Positions 15,498 through 22,470 of a stretch of 32,104 nt of DNA are shown in pieces. A program made the position numbers and the translations under genes. Origin of the DNA: JACKCP01 sp034007295 (GTDB lineage: Bacteria > Desulfobacterota > Desulfobacteria > Desulfobacterales > JACKCP01); the NCBI GenBank assembly GCA_034007295.1, contig JAVERC010000040.1, forward strand, positions 1 through 32,104, in the 5' to 3' direction. The notes under the pieces are model-generated. The model did no database searches and was not told the origin of the DNA. It saw only the letters and a program-made list of their open reading frames with translations. The stretch's first letter is position 1. Each line of letters opens with the position of its first letter.

Positions 15498-15645
15498 ATA
15501 GTTGCTGAACGAAAACGGCCTTTTTTGTCCATTTTTGCGTTAGATTCAAAAATTAGTCCTCAAAATACTCAATGTATCCTAAAGGTTAAATTTCTCATGT
15601 TCCTTGAACTGAACAAAAAATTTTTGTTTTCTGCCAACCACAAAC
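15498..15645 (+). repeat. Dispersed MITE-like repeat, copy 2
   Basis: Left end AGTTGCTGAACGAAAACGG and the conserved interior (CCTCAAAATACTCAATGTAT) are intact. The right end has drifted (TTTTCTGCCAACCACAAAC against a consensus TTTTCGGCCAATCACTAA). It is in the same orientation as copy 3, about 160 bp away. Confidence 0.85.
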
Positions 15646-15805
15646 TAGGTTTTAAAAATTTGTTTAGCAAAAGGCAAATAATAATTTTTTTAAGTTTAAT
15701 CTAAGACTAGAGTTTTATGTTTTTAAATTAAAAAAAATTAATAAATTAAGTTTATTGTATCTGAAAATATGAAACCCTGGGAGCTTTGTTTGTGGTAACC
15801 GCTAA

Positions 15806-15955
15806 TTAGTTGCTGAACGAAAACGGCCTTTTTTGTCCATTTTTGCGTCAGATTCAAAATTTAATCCTCAAAATACTCAATGTATCCTAAAGGTTAAATT
15901 TTTCATCTTCGTTGAACTGAACAAAAAATTTTTGTTTTCAGCCAAGCTCTAATTA
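15806..15955 (+). repeat. Dispersed MITE-like repeat, copy 3
   Basis: Starts TTAGTTGCTGAACGAAAACG and ends TTTTCAGCCAAGCTCTAATTA. TAATTA is present at both outer edges (about 15803 and 15950), part of or next to the terminal inverted repeat. Confidence 0.87.
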
Positions 15956-16003
15956 ACTCCAAACTGATGTTTTATATTTAAATTTAAAAAGCTATACAAA
16001 ATG

Positions 16004-16039
16004 TTTGTACAAATGAACTATGTTATTGTATATATATAC
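16004..16039. promoter_or_regulatory. Palindromes upstream of the TetR gene (possible autoregulatory operator)
   Basis: Two perfect palindromes lie in the promoter zone: TTTGTACAAA (16004-16013) and GTATATATATAC (16028-16039). TATACT (16035-16040) could be the -10. TetR regulators commonly repress their own gene through such sites; binding here is inferred. Confidence 0.4.
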
Positions 16040-16065
16040 TGTTTCTTAATGTAAAGGAGGTTGTG

Positions 16066-16704
16066 ATGGCACGCGACTCTGCGTTCAATAGGCTAAGAGA
16101 AGAAGAAAGAGAAGTAAGAAGACAGCTCATAATTGAAGCAGCCTTGAGTCTTCTAGAAAAAAAATCATTTGATCAAATTGGAATGAGAGATATTGCATCG
16201 GAAGCAGGTATATCTCCAGCATCTTTATATAGATATTTCCCAGGTCAGACAGATCTTTTAATGGAAAGTTTTATTTATGATTTAGAAAGTCTTGTGATTG
16301 AATTTAATCAAAGACTCAATGCAAATGAAATTGATACAGTTGAAAAATTTGCAGTAGAGTTTGTAGATATTTTAATCAAGAATGAAGCAACTTTCCAAAT
16401 GATGAGTTATATGATGGTAAAAGCAGATATTCCACCAGAGCTTCTTGATAAGTTTAATTCAATAATGAGAAATCTTTTTTCAAATATTGAAGATGTATTT
16501 AAAAAGGCAGGCATAGATTTTGGTAATAGGAACATAATTCATACTCTTTTTGCATCACTTGCAGGGATTGTAATGACTTTTAGAAATTTTCCTGTGAAGG
16601 ATAAAGAACTTTTAAAAAATCATATAAAAAAATTAGCACAAATAAGTTCATTTGCATTTACCCGTAAGGATGTTTTTGAATTTGCAGATGAGGCTAAAAA
16701 GTGA
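16066..16704 (+). CDS. TetR/AcrR family transcriptional regulator
   Basis: This 212-residue regulator has an N-terminal helix-turn-helix (about residues 21-65; IGMRDIASEAGISPASLYRYF is the core) typical of TetR. The C-terminal ligand-binding helical domain shows no recognisable specificity. The start is ATG at 16066, five nt after AAAGGAGG; a GTG three bases earlier is too close to that site. There is no obvious target gene on the opposite strand nearby, so it may control itself or a distant locus. Its stop codon is directly adjacent to the end of the small Cys-rich gene on the other strand. Confidence 0.88.
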   Translation: MARDSAFNRLREEEREVRRQLIIEAALSLLEKKSFDQIGMRDIASEAGISPASLYRYFPGQTDLLMESFIYDLESLVIEFNQRLNANEIDTVEKFAVEFVDILIKNEATFQMMSYMMVKADIPPELLDKFNSIMRNLFSNIEDVFKKAGIDFGNRNIIHTLFASLAGIVMTFRNFPVKDKELLKNHIKKLAQISSFAFTRKDVFEFADEAKK

Positions 16705-16890
16705 TCATATTTTTTGTGAGCATGAAATTCCTGCTGCAATTTTTTCCTGAACATCATTTAAAAGTATGCATCCTTTCTGACAATGTGGAAGATGCTCTTT
16801 TTTTGGACACTCAAGACAAGGGCTTTTCACAAGATAACCTATTTCAAAGTCAAATTTGTCTCGTTTAATGTATTCTTTACCTAATTCCAA
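16705..16890 (-). CDS. Small Cys-rich protein, putative metal-binding
   Basis: This 61-residue protein, which I do not recognise, has Cys at 25, 28, 37, 41 and 57 and His at 33 and 36: C-x2-C-x8-C-x3-C. That suggests zinc or an Fe-S cluster. The start is most likely TTG at 16890, five nt after GGAGG; an upstream TTG (16902) would put the ribosome binding site inside the coding region. It ends tail-to-tail with the TetR gene with no gap. A clean ribosome binding site and the spaced Cys pairs argue that it is real, but it could still be a chance reading frame. Confidence 0.6.
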   Translation of the reverse strand: MELGKEYIKRDKFDFEIGYLVKSPCLECPKKEHLPHCQKGCILLNDVQEKIAAGISCSQKI

Positions 16891-16944
16891 AATATCCTCC
16901 AAGGTTTGGATTGTTTAAAAAAGTTTTGAGATTGTGATTATAAA

Positions 16945-16978
16945 TTGAGCGTTTTAAAAAAATACTTAAAACGCTCAA
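16945..16978. terminator. 13-bp perfect hairpin downstream of typA
   Basis: TTGAGCGTTTTAA (16945-16957) and TTAAAACGCTCAA (16966-16978) are perfect arms around an 8-nt loop. The hairpin lies 47 nt after the typA stop on the minus strand, followed by an A/T-rich but interrupted tract, so it probably terminates typA transcripts. Confidence 0.7.
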
Positions 16979-17024
16979 ATTATTTATGGAAACGATTTTA
17001 TTTAATTCTATAACTCAATAAAGG

Positions 17025-18866
17025 TCAAAGATTTTCTTCCTTGAATTTTTTATTTCTTGTCTGCTGTCTTAATTGTGCTGAAAGAAGTGCTTTTCTGATT
17101 CTAATATTTTTTGGAGTTACTTCTACCATCTCGTCTTCTCTGATAAAGTTTAAAGCATGTTCCAGAGTCATTTTTTTAATAGGTGAGCATATTGTGCTTT
17201 CATCTTTTCCTGAAGCTCTCATGTTAGTAAGCTTTTTTTCCTTACATGCATTTACGTTTATATCGCCTTCCTTGTTATGTTCTCCAACTATCATTCCTTC
17301 ATAAACAGGAGTTCCTGGCTCAATAAAAAGTCTTCCTCTAGGCTCTAGATTATATAGTGCGTATGGAACAGCATTTCCTCTTCTGTCTGAAACAATAGAA
17401 CCTGTAAATCTTGTGGGAAAATCGCCTTTGTATTCTTCATATCCTGCAAAAAGAGTATTTAAAATTCCTGTTCCCCTGGTATCTGTAAGAAACTCGTCTC
17501 TGTAACCTATAAGAGATCTTGAAGGAAGAAGAAATTCCATATTTACTCTTCCTTTTCCGTTATTTACAAGGTTTACAAGCTTTCCTTTTCTTATGGTGAT
17601 TTTTTCGGTTACAACTCCGGTAAAGTTTTCATCACAGTCAATATAAGCATGTTCGCAAGGCTCAAGTCTTTTCCCGTTTTCAAATTTATAAATAACTTCC
17701 GGTCTTCCAACGCAGATTTCAAATCCTTCTCTTCTCATTGTTTCAATAAGAATTGCAAGCTGAAATTCGCCTCTTCCTTTTACTATAAAAGAATCCCTTT
17801 CATCTGTTCTTTCAAGCTTGATTGCAACATTTATAAGTGTTTCTTTTTCAAGTCTTTCATAAATTTTTCTTGACTGAACAAGTTTTCCTTCAAGGCCTGC
17901 AAAAGGGGAGTCATTTATTGTAAATTTCATTGAAACTGTAGGTTCATCAACATTAATTCTTGGAAGAGGTTTTGGACTTGATGAAAAACAGATTGTATCA
18001 CCTATTCTAAAGCAGTCGCTTCCTGAAATAACAGCTATATCGCCGGGTTCAATTTCCTTTGTCTCGTCAAGTGTCATTCCATTGTAGCTTTGAAGCTTTG
18101 ATATTTTAAAAGATATATTTTCATTTTTTGAATTTATGCAGATAAACTGATCTTTAGATGTAATTTTCTGGTTGAAAACCCTTCCTATTGCAAGTCTTCC
18201 AAGGTAATCTGAATACCCAAGGTCTGAAACAAGCATTTGGAAAGGTTGATTTTCCGGGTATTTTGGTTTTGGTATTTCACTTAAAATAAGGTCAAAAAGA
18301 GGATCTAAGTTTTTGCCTGTTTCTTCAAGTGATTTCATTGCAACCCCGTCTCTTCCGATTGCATAAAGGTATGGAAAATCAAGCTGTTTATCTGATGCAT
18401 CAAGGTCTATAAAAAGGTCATAAATTTCGTCCAAAACTTCATCAGGTCTTGCATCGGCTCTGTCTATTTTATTTATTACAACAATTACCTTAAGTCCGGC
18501 ATTAAGTGTTTTTTTAAGGACAAATCTTGTCTGGGGAAGGGGGCCTTCAGATGCGTCAACTAAAAGAACTGCACCGTCAACCATTGAAAGTGCTCTTTCA
18601 ACCTCACCGCCAAAATCGGCATGGCCTGGGGTGTCTAATATATTTATTTTCGTGTTTCCTCTTTGGACTGAACAGTTTTTTGCAGATATGGTTATTCCTC
18701 TTTCCCTTTCAAGGTCCATACTGTCCATTATTCTTTCGTCAACTTCCTGATTTTCTCTGAAAAGTCCGCTCTGCTTAAACATTGCGTCTACAAGTGTGGT
18801 TTTACCGTGGTCAACATGAGCAATAATTGCTATATTCCTGATGTTTAAATCAAAATTTTGTGTCAT
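17025..18866 (-). CDS. typA: Ribosome-associated GTPase TypA/BipA
   Basis: TypA/BipA is a translational GTPase related to EF-G that binds the ribosome and helps 50S assembly and growth under stress or cold. The 613 residues are normal length. GTPase motifs are AHVDHGKTT (16-24), the switch segment RERGITI (54-60), DTPGH (78-82) and NKID (132-135). Domain II, the EF-G-like domains and the TypA-specific C-terminal domain (with GRLFIEPGTPVYEGMIVGEH) follow in order. The ATG is preceded by a weak GGAAAGAC site. It is divergent from yaaA across about 100 bp with a small palindrome. Confidence 0.96.
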   Translation of the reverse strand: MTQNFDLNIRNIAIIAHVDHGKTTLVDAMFKQSGLFRENQEVDERIMDSMDLERERGITISAKNCSVQRGNTKINILDTPGHADFGGEVERALSMVDGAVLLVDASEGPLPQTRFVLKKTLNAGLKVIVVINKIDRADARPDEVLDEIYDLFIDLDASDKQLDFPYLYAIGRDGVAMKSLEETGKNLDPLFDLILSEIPKPKYPENQPFQMLVSDLGYSDYLGRLAIGRVFNQKITSKDQFICINSKNENISFKISKLQSYNGMTLDETKEIEPGDIAVISGSDCFRIGDTICFSSSPKPLPRINVDEPTVSMKFTINDSPFAGLEGKLVQSRKIYERLEKETLINVAIKLERTDERDSFIVKGRGEFQLAILIETMRREGFEICVGRPEVIYKFENGKRLEPCEHAYIDCDENFTGVVTEKITIRKGKLVNLVNNGKGRVNMEFLLPSRSLIGYRDEFLTDTRGTGILNTLFAGYEEYKGDFPTRFTGSIVSDRRGNAVPYALYNLEPRGRLFIEPGTPVYEGMIVGEHNKEGDINVNACKEKKLTNMRASGKDESTICSPIKKMTLEHALNFIREDEMVEVTPKNIRIRKALLSAQLRQQTRNKKFKEENL

Positions 18867-18897
18867 TAAGTCTTTCCGTAATTAAAAGTGTTAAAAA

Positions 18898-18933
18898 TGC
18901 AAAACGCTATATAGCACCTTTGCAAAATATAAT
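18898..18933. promoter_or_regulatory. Palindrome and direct repeat between typA and yaaA
   Basis: A perfect palindrome GCTATATAGC (18906-18915) sits between two TGCAAAA direct repeats (18898-18904, 18921-18927). A TATAAT (18928-18933) is a candidate -10 for yaaA, 33 nt before its start, though without a clear -35. The arrangement could be an operator shared by the divergent genes. Confidence 0.3.
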
Positions 18934-18966
18934 AAAACTTTTTATTTTAATATTTTAGAGGTTTTT

Positions 18967-19734
18967 ATGATTACACTTCTTGGTACTTCCAAAACAATGA
19001 GGAAGGGAAAAAATCCTGATTTAAAGAAATATTTTACAATTCCTGAATTTAAAGAAAAAACAAAAATTTTATCTGGTTTTATAAAAAAACTTGATGTTGA
19101 AGATATTTCTAAAATAATGAAAACAAGCGAAAAACTTTCCAATGAAACATATTATATGTTTAAAAATTTTTCCTGCGGTGAAAATGAAAAAAATTTAAGT
19201 CCTGCTTTTTTGTCTTTTATAGGAGATGTTTTTAAAGCAATGGATATTGAAAAATATAAAACTGAGGATTTTTTGTTTGTTCAAAAAAATTTTTTTATTT
19301 TATCCGGGTTGTATGGCCTTTTACGACCTCTTGATCTTATTGAACCATACAGGCTTGAAATGGGCTATGTGTTAAACACAGAAACATTTAAAAAAATAAG
19401 TGAGTTCTGGAAAAAAGAGCTAACAGATTATTTAAATTCAGTTATAGATTCAAATAATTCAAAATTTATTATAGATCTTGCCTCAAAGGAGTTTACAGAT
19501 TCAATTGATAAAAAAAAGCTGAAATTAAAACTTACAGACATTGTATTTAAAGACAAAAAAGATGATAAGCTTAAAGTTATTGCAATTTATGCAAAGCGGG
19601 CAAGGGGAGCAATGGCTGATTTTATAATAAAAAATAAAATCAGGGAAAAAGAAGAACTCAAAAAATTTAACGGACTTGGATATTCTTACAATAAAGAACT
19701 TTCAGGTGAATATGAATTTACTTTCACAAGGTAG
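18967..19734 (+). CDS. yaaA: YaaA (DUF328) peroxide-stress protein
   Basis: YaaA family proteins lower free iron and protect DNA during peroxide stress; E. coli YaaA binds DNA. The 255 residues match the family: N-terminal SPAKTL-like segment here read as LGTSKTMRKG, the central LSGLYGLLRPLDLIEPYRLEMG (about 113-134), and C-terminal IAIYAKRARGAMADFII. The ATG follows AGAGG. An alpha/beta hydrolase gene begins 13 nt after the stop. Molecular function of the family is still not fully settled. Confidence 0.92.
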   Translation: MITLLGTSKTMRKGKNPDLKKYFTIPEFKEKTKILSGFIKKLDVEDISKIMKTSEKLSNETYYMFKNFSCGENEKNLSPAFLSFIGDVFKAMDIEKYKTEDFLFVQKNFFILSGLYGLLRPLDLIEPYRLEMGYVLNTETFKKISEFWKKELTDYLNSVIDSNNSKFIIDLASKEFTDSIDKKKLKLKLTDIVFKDKKDDKLKVIAIYAKRARGAMADFIIKNKIREKEELKKFNGLGYSYNKELSGEYEFTFTR

Positions 19735-19747
19735 CGGAGATTTTATT

Positions 19748-20509
19748 ATGAAAAAACAGAAAAAAGACAAATTCCATTTTTTACAAAAACCTGAAAATTT
19801 TGATGAAAATAAAAAATCTATTGTTTTTATTCATGGTGCATCAATTAATTCCTATTTTTTTGTTAATCAGCTTAATTTTTTTTCAAATGAATTTAATGTT
19901 TTTGCACCTGATCTTCCAGGAAGAAATAAAGGAGATGAAAAAGGGCTTCAAAGTGTTTCTGAATATGCAGATTTTATTATTGATTTTATTGAAAAAATGA
20001 AGCTTGAAAAGCCTCACATCTGTGGTATTTCAATGGGAGGTGCAATTGTACTTGATATTCTTGCAAGACCTTATGAAAATATTGAAAGGGCAGTTATAAT
20101 AAACTCTGGTGCAAGGCTTAAGGTACTTGATATGGTTTTTGGTTCTGTAAAAAATGCTTTTCAAGATTTTAAAAAAGGTATGGTTAAATTTGGGGTTTCT
20201 AAAGATTTTGATTTTACAAAAATTGAACCTGATGCATATAAAGCCTGTATTGACAATCCCATGACAGCACTTGCTGATTTTAATGCATGCAATAATTTTG
20301 ATCTTATGAATAGTCTTGAAAAAATTGAAAAAAAGGTTTTGATTCTTGGTGCTTCAGAAGATGTTTCAACACCTTTAAAATATGGAAAGTTTCTTGAAGA
20401 AAATATTAAAAATTCACAGTTTAAAATTATTGAAGGCTGTGGACATTTGTCTCCCATGGAAAAACCTGTTGAAATAAATAATGCAATTTATGAATTTATT
20501 AAATCTTAA
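19748..20509 (+). CDS. Alpha/beta hydrolase
   Basis: This 253-residue cytoplasmic alpha/beta-fold hydrolase has the oxyanion motif HGAS (29-32), the nucleophile elbow GISMGG with Ser95, a likely acid Asp205 (GASEDVSTP) and the catalytic His233 (GCGHLSPMEKP). It most resembles small carboxylesterase or MhpC/BioH-like enzymes; the substrate is unknown. The ATG at 19748 is preceded by CGGAG, starting right after the yaaA stop; an earlier reading from 19676 inside yaaA is rejected. The pair yaaA-hydrolase is probably one transcript. Confidence 0.86.
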   Translation: MKKQKKDKFHFLQKPENFDENKKSIVFIHGASINSYFFVNQLNFFSNEFNVFAPDLPGRNKGDEKGLQSVSEYADFIIDFIEKMKLEKPHICGISMGGAIVLDILARPYENIERAVIINSGARLKVLDMVFGSVKNAFQDFKKGMVKFGVSKDFDFTKIEPDAYKACIDNPMTALADFNACNNFDLMNSLEKIEKKVLILGASEDVSTPLKYGKFLEENIKNSQFKIIEGCGHLSPMEKPVEINNAIYEFIKS

Positions 20510-20694
20510 GTGTTTATAATTTTTTGGATTATTGCCTGAAATTTGACTGATTTTGTCATTGGGCTAAAGTTCCGGCCCATTGATATAAAATATCTGTAAT
20601 TACAAAATAAAATTTATAAGTTTAAACTTTGGAACCATAAGAATTATAAAAACCTGAATTGAGCCATTTTTAATCCGGGTATAAATTTTTTTAA
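20510..20694. other. Intergenic region between convergent genes
   Basis: With the repeat that follows (20695-20842) this forms a stretch of about 330 bp between the convergent hydrolase and FMN enzyme genes. Apart from an imperfect hairpin near 20558-20584 (ATTGGGC and GCCCATT arms) I see nothing here. Confidence 0.5.
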
Positions 20695-20842
20695 TTAGTT
20701 GCTGAACGAAAACGGCCTTTTTTGTCCATTCTAAAGTCAGATTCAAAATTTAATCCTCAAAATACTCAAGGTATCCTAAAGGTTAAATTTTTCATCTTCC
20801 TTGAACTGAACAAAAAATTCTCGTTTTCGGCCAATCACTAAT
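20695..20842 (+). repeat. Dispersed MITE-like repeat, copy 4 (ends inside a gene)
   Basis: A near-consensus copy: TTAGTTGCTGAACGAAAACG at the left and CGTTTTCGGCCAATCACTAA at the right. The right terminus overlaps the 3' end of the FMN enzyme gene: its TAG stop (20838-20840 on the minus strand) is the TAG of the repeat's TTAGTG end. Confidence 0.9.
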
Positions 20843-21857
20843 TAAAACTGTCATAAAGAACAGAGCTTGAAATATCAGATACAGAAGCAGTTCCTGTAAG
20901 AATCATTGCTTGAACAAGTTCGGACTTTATTTTGTCTATAAGCTTTTCAACTCCGGTTTTACCACCTCCCATAGCAGCAATTGTAAAAGGTCTTCCAAGC
21001 ATGACAGCATCTGCTCCAAGAGCAAGCATTTTTAAAACATCAGTTCCTGTTCTGACTCCGCCGTCAACTAAAATTGTAACTTTGCCTTTTAAAGTTGATG
21101 CTATTGCCGGAAGAACATCCGCTGTACCCGGGCTGAAATCAAGTACCCTTCCACCATGGTTTGATACCACAATGGCGTAAGCTCCTGCTTCTGCTGCAAG
21201 AACTGCATCTTCAACAGTCATTATGCCTTTTACAATAAATTTCATTGGAGTTGACTGGATAATTTCTTTGAGTTTTTCAGGGGTCTTAGGGGAAACAGGT
21301 CTTCCCATTAATCCAAGAGTAATAAGCCCTGCGGCATCTATGTCCATTCCAACATATTCAGCTCCAAAACTGTGGGCTTTTTCAAGTTTTTCAAAAAGCT
21401 CTTTGTCTTCCCAGGGTTTGATAAAAGGAATTGCATGGCCGTCTGCTTTTTTCATGGCATTAAGTCCTGCCATGTGAATTTCGTCTGGGACTCCGTCTCC
21501 GGTTGTTCCCATTATTCTTTTTGAAAGGCATCCAAGAACAATGGACTCTGCATATTCATCTTCTGAAATTTTACCTCCCATATTATATGAAACTCCACCT
21601 ATTGGAGCTGCAAGAACTGGCATATCAAGACATTTCTCAAAAAGATTTATTGATGTGTCAGGCTTTGTTACCCCGTGAATCAGCTTCATATTTAATTTTA
21701 ATTTTTTCAGGGAATTAAAGTTTTCTTCAAAAGATGACCCTGTGCCGATTCCTCCCATTCCAGGAACTTCACCTCTGCATGCTTTTCCGTCACATACAGG
21801 ACATACACGGCAGTATCCCTTCATGAGTTCTCTTGCTTTTTCATATATTTCTTTCAT
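20838..21857 (-). CDS. FMN-dependent alpha-hydroxy-acid dehydrogenase/oxidase-like protein
   Basis: This 339-residue flavoprotein belongs to the lactate oxidase / glycolate oxidase TIM-barrel family. Lys210 (FIVKGIMT), His234 and Arg237 (VSNHGGR) and the phosphate-binding DGGVR (265-269) and LGRPF segments are present. The N-terminus carries a Cys cluster C16-x2-C19-x2-C22-x4-C27 and the Gly-rich GMGGIGTGSS, as in the anaerobe subgroup annotated as alpha-hydroxy-acid oxidizing proteins; the Cys could hold a metal or an Fe-S cluster. The acceptor is unlikely to be oxygen in an anaerobe. The ATG follows AAAGGAAT. Its stop codon lies inside a dispersed repeat, and a truncated repeat starts just upstream of its ribosome binding site. 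Confidence 0.85.
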   Translation of the reverse strand: MKEIYEKARELMKGYCRVCPVCDGKACRGEVPGMGGIGTGSSFEENFNSLKKLKLNMKLIHGVTKPDTSINLFEKCLDMPVLAAPIGGVSYNMGGKISEDEYAESIVLGCLSKRIMGTTGDGVPDEIHMAGLNAMKKADGHAIPFIKPWEDKELFEKLEKAHSFGAEYVGMDIDAAGLITLGLMGRPVSPKTPEKLKEIIQSTPMKFIVKGIMTVEDAVLAAEAGAYAIVVSNHGGRVLDFSPGTADVLPAIASTLKGKVTILVDGGVRTGTDVLKMLALGADAVMLGRPFTIAAMGGGKTGVEKLIDKIKSELVQAMILTGTASVSDISSSVLYDSFN

Positions 21858-21877
21858 AAAAATTCCTTTTTTGCAGG

Positions 21878-22002
21878 TTTTTTTGTCTATTTCACCATCT
21901 GATTTAAAATTTAATCCTCAAAATACTCCATGTATTCCTGCGGTTAAATTTTTCATCTTCCTTGAACTGAGCAAAAAATTCTCGTTTTCGGCCAATCACT
22001 AA
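21878..22002 (+). repeat. Dispersed MITE-like repeat, copy 5 (left end eroded)
   Basis: The interior (TTTAATCCTCAAAATACTCC) and right end (CTCGTTTTCGGCCAATCACT) match the consensus. The left terminus is missing or badly drifted, beginning only at about TTTTTTTGTCTAT. It lies about 20 bp upstream of the FMN enzyme start and must overlap its promoter. Confidence 0.75.
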
Positions 22003-22016
22003 ATAAAAAATCCAGG

Positions 22017-22101
22017 TTTTGAGCCAATCACTCTATAAAACTTTGCACTTAAATTTTTGATTTAAAATAAAACAAACTTTTTGTTTTTGGCCAATCGCTA
22101 A
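22017..22101 (+). repeat. End fragments of the dispersed repeat
   Basis: Two further right-end sequences follow copy 5: TTTTGAGCCAATCACT (22017-22032) and TTGTTTTTGGCCAATCGCTAA (22081-22101). The interior between them is not recognisable. The second abuts the stop codon of the ABM monooxygenase gene. Confidence 0.55.
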
Positions 22102-22395
22102 TTATATAGATGCGATTTCCTTATAAATATTAATTTCAGCAGGTTTTGAACTGAAATCAGCAGCTTTTTTCATAAATTCCTTAAAATAAGGTGTGGTCGA
22201 ATGGGCTGAAATTGCATCCATATCTTTATATTTTTCCATGAATACAAAAGTGTCAGGCTCTTTTTCATTTATGGAAAATGAATAAAAAAGTGTACCCTGT
22301 TCTTCTTTAACCTTTTCTACAAGTTCTTTTGCAGCTTTAAGAGCTTCTTCTTTTTTTTCTGGTTTAACATGGATATGTGCAATTATTGTAAACAT
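22102..22395 (-). CDS. Antibiotic biosynthesis monooxygenase (ABM/YgiN-like) family protein
   Basis: This 97-residue single-domain dimeric alpha/beta barrel protein matches the ABM fold: Met-Phe-Thr-Ile-Ile-Ala-His-Ile-His-Val-Lys-Pro at the start, FVFMEKYKDMDAISAHSTTPYF in the middle. Family members act on quinols or as cofactor-free monooxygenases, or degrade heme; the substrate here is unknown. It lies 75 nt downstream of the tandem flavodoxin gene on the same strand, so a redox role with quinones is possible. The ATG follows GGAAAAAC. Its TAA stop sits at the edge of a dispersed-repeat terminus. Confidence 0.88.
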   Translation of the reverse strand: MFTIIAHIHVKPEKKEEALKAAKELVEKVKEEQGTLFYSFSINEKEPDTFVFMEKYKDMDAISAHSTTPYFKEFMKKAADFSSKPAEINIYKEIASI

Positions 22396-22422
22396 TTGTT
22401 TTTCCTTTTTTTTAAATTTTAA

Positions 22423-22442
22423 TGCCGGAAGTTTTTCCGGCA
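22423..22442. terminator. Short hairpin between flavodoxin-like and ABM genes
   Basis: TGCCGGAA (22423-22430) and TTCCGGCA (22435-22442) pair perfectly around GTTT. On the minus strand it follows the flavodoxin-like stop by 28 nt and leads into A/T-rich sequence. It may partly terminate transcription, giving less of the downstream ABM message. Confidence 0.55.
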
Positions 22443-22470
22443 GATTTTTAATTTAAGGAAAACAGATTTA

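Larger units (their letters stand above)
15440..16065. other. Intergenic region with two tandem dispersed repeats
   Basis: The 626 bp between the ClpX-like gene and the TetR gene hold two same-orientation copies of the dispersed repeat (15498-15645, 15806-15955), an AT-rich spacer between them, the ClpX-like promoter at the left end and palindromes in front of the TetR gene at the right end. I see no gene. Confidence 0.75.

Noticed and set aside
19676..19747. Extended N-terminus for the alpha/beta hydrolase inside yaaA
   Set aside because: ATG at 19748 has a good ribosome binding site just after the yaaA stop; the extra residues are read out of frame from yaaA codons.
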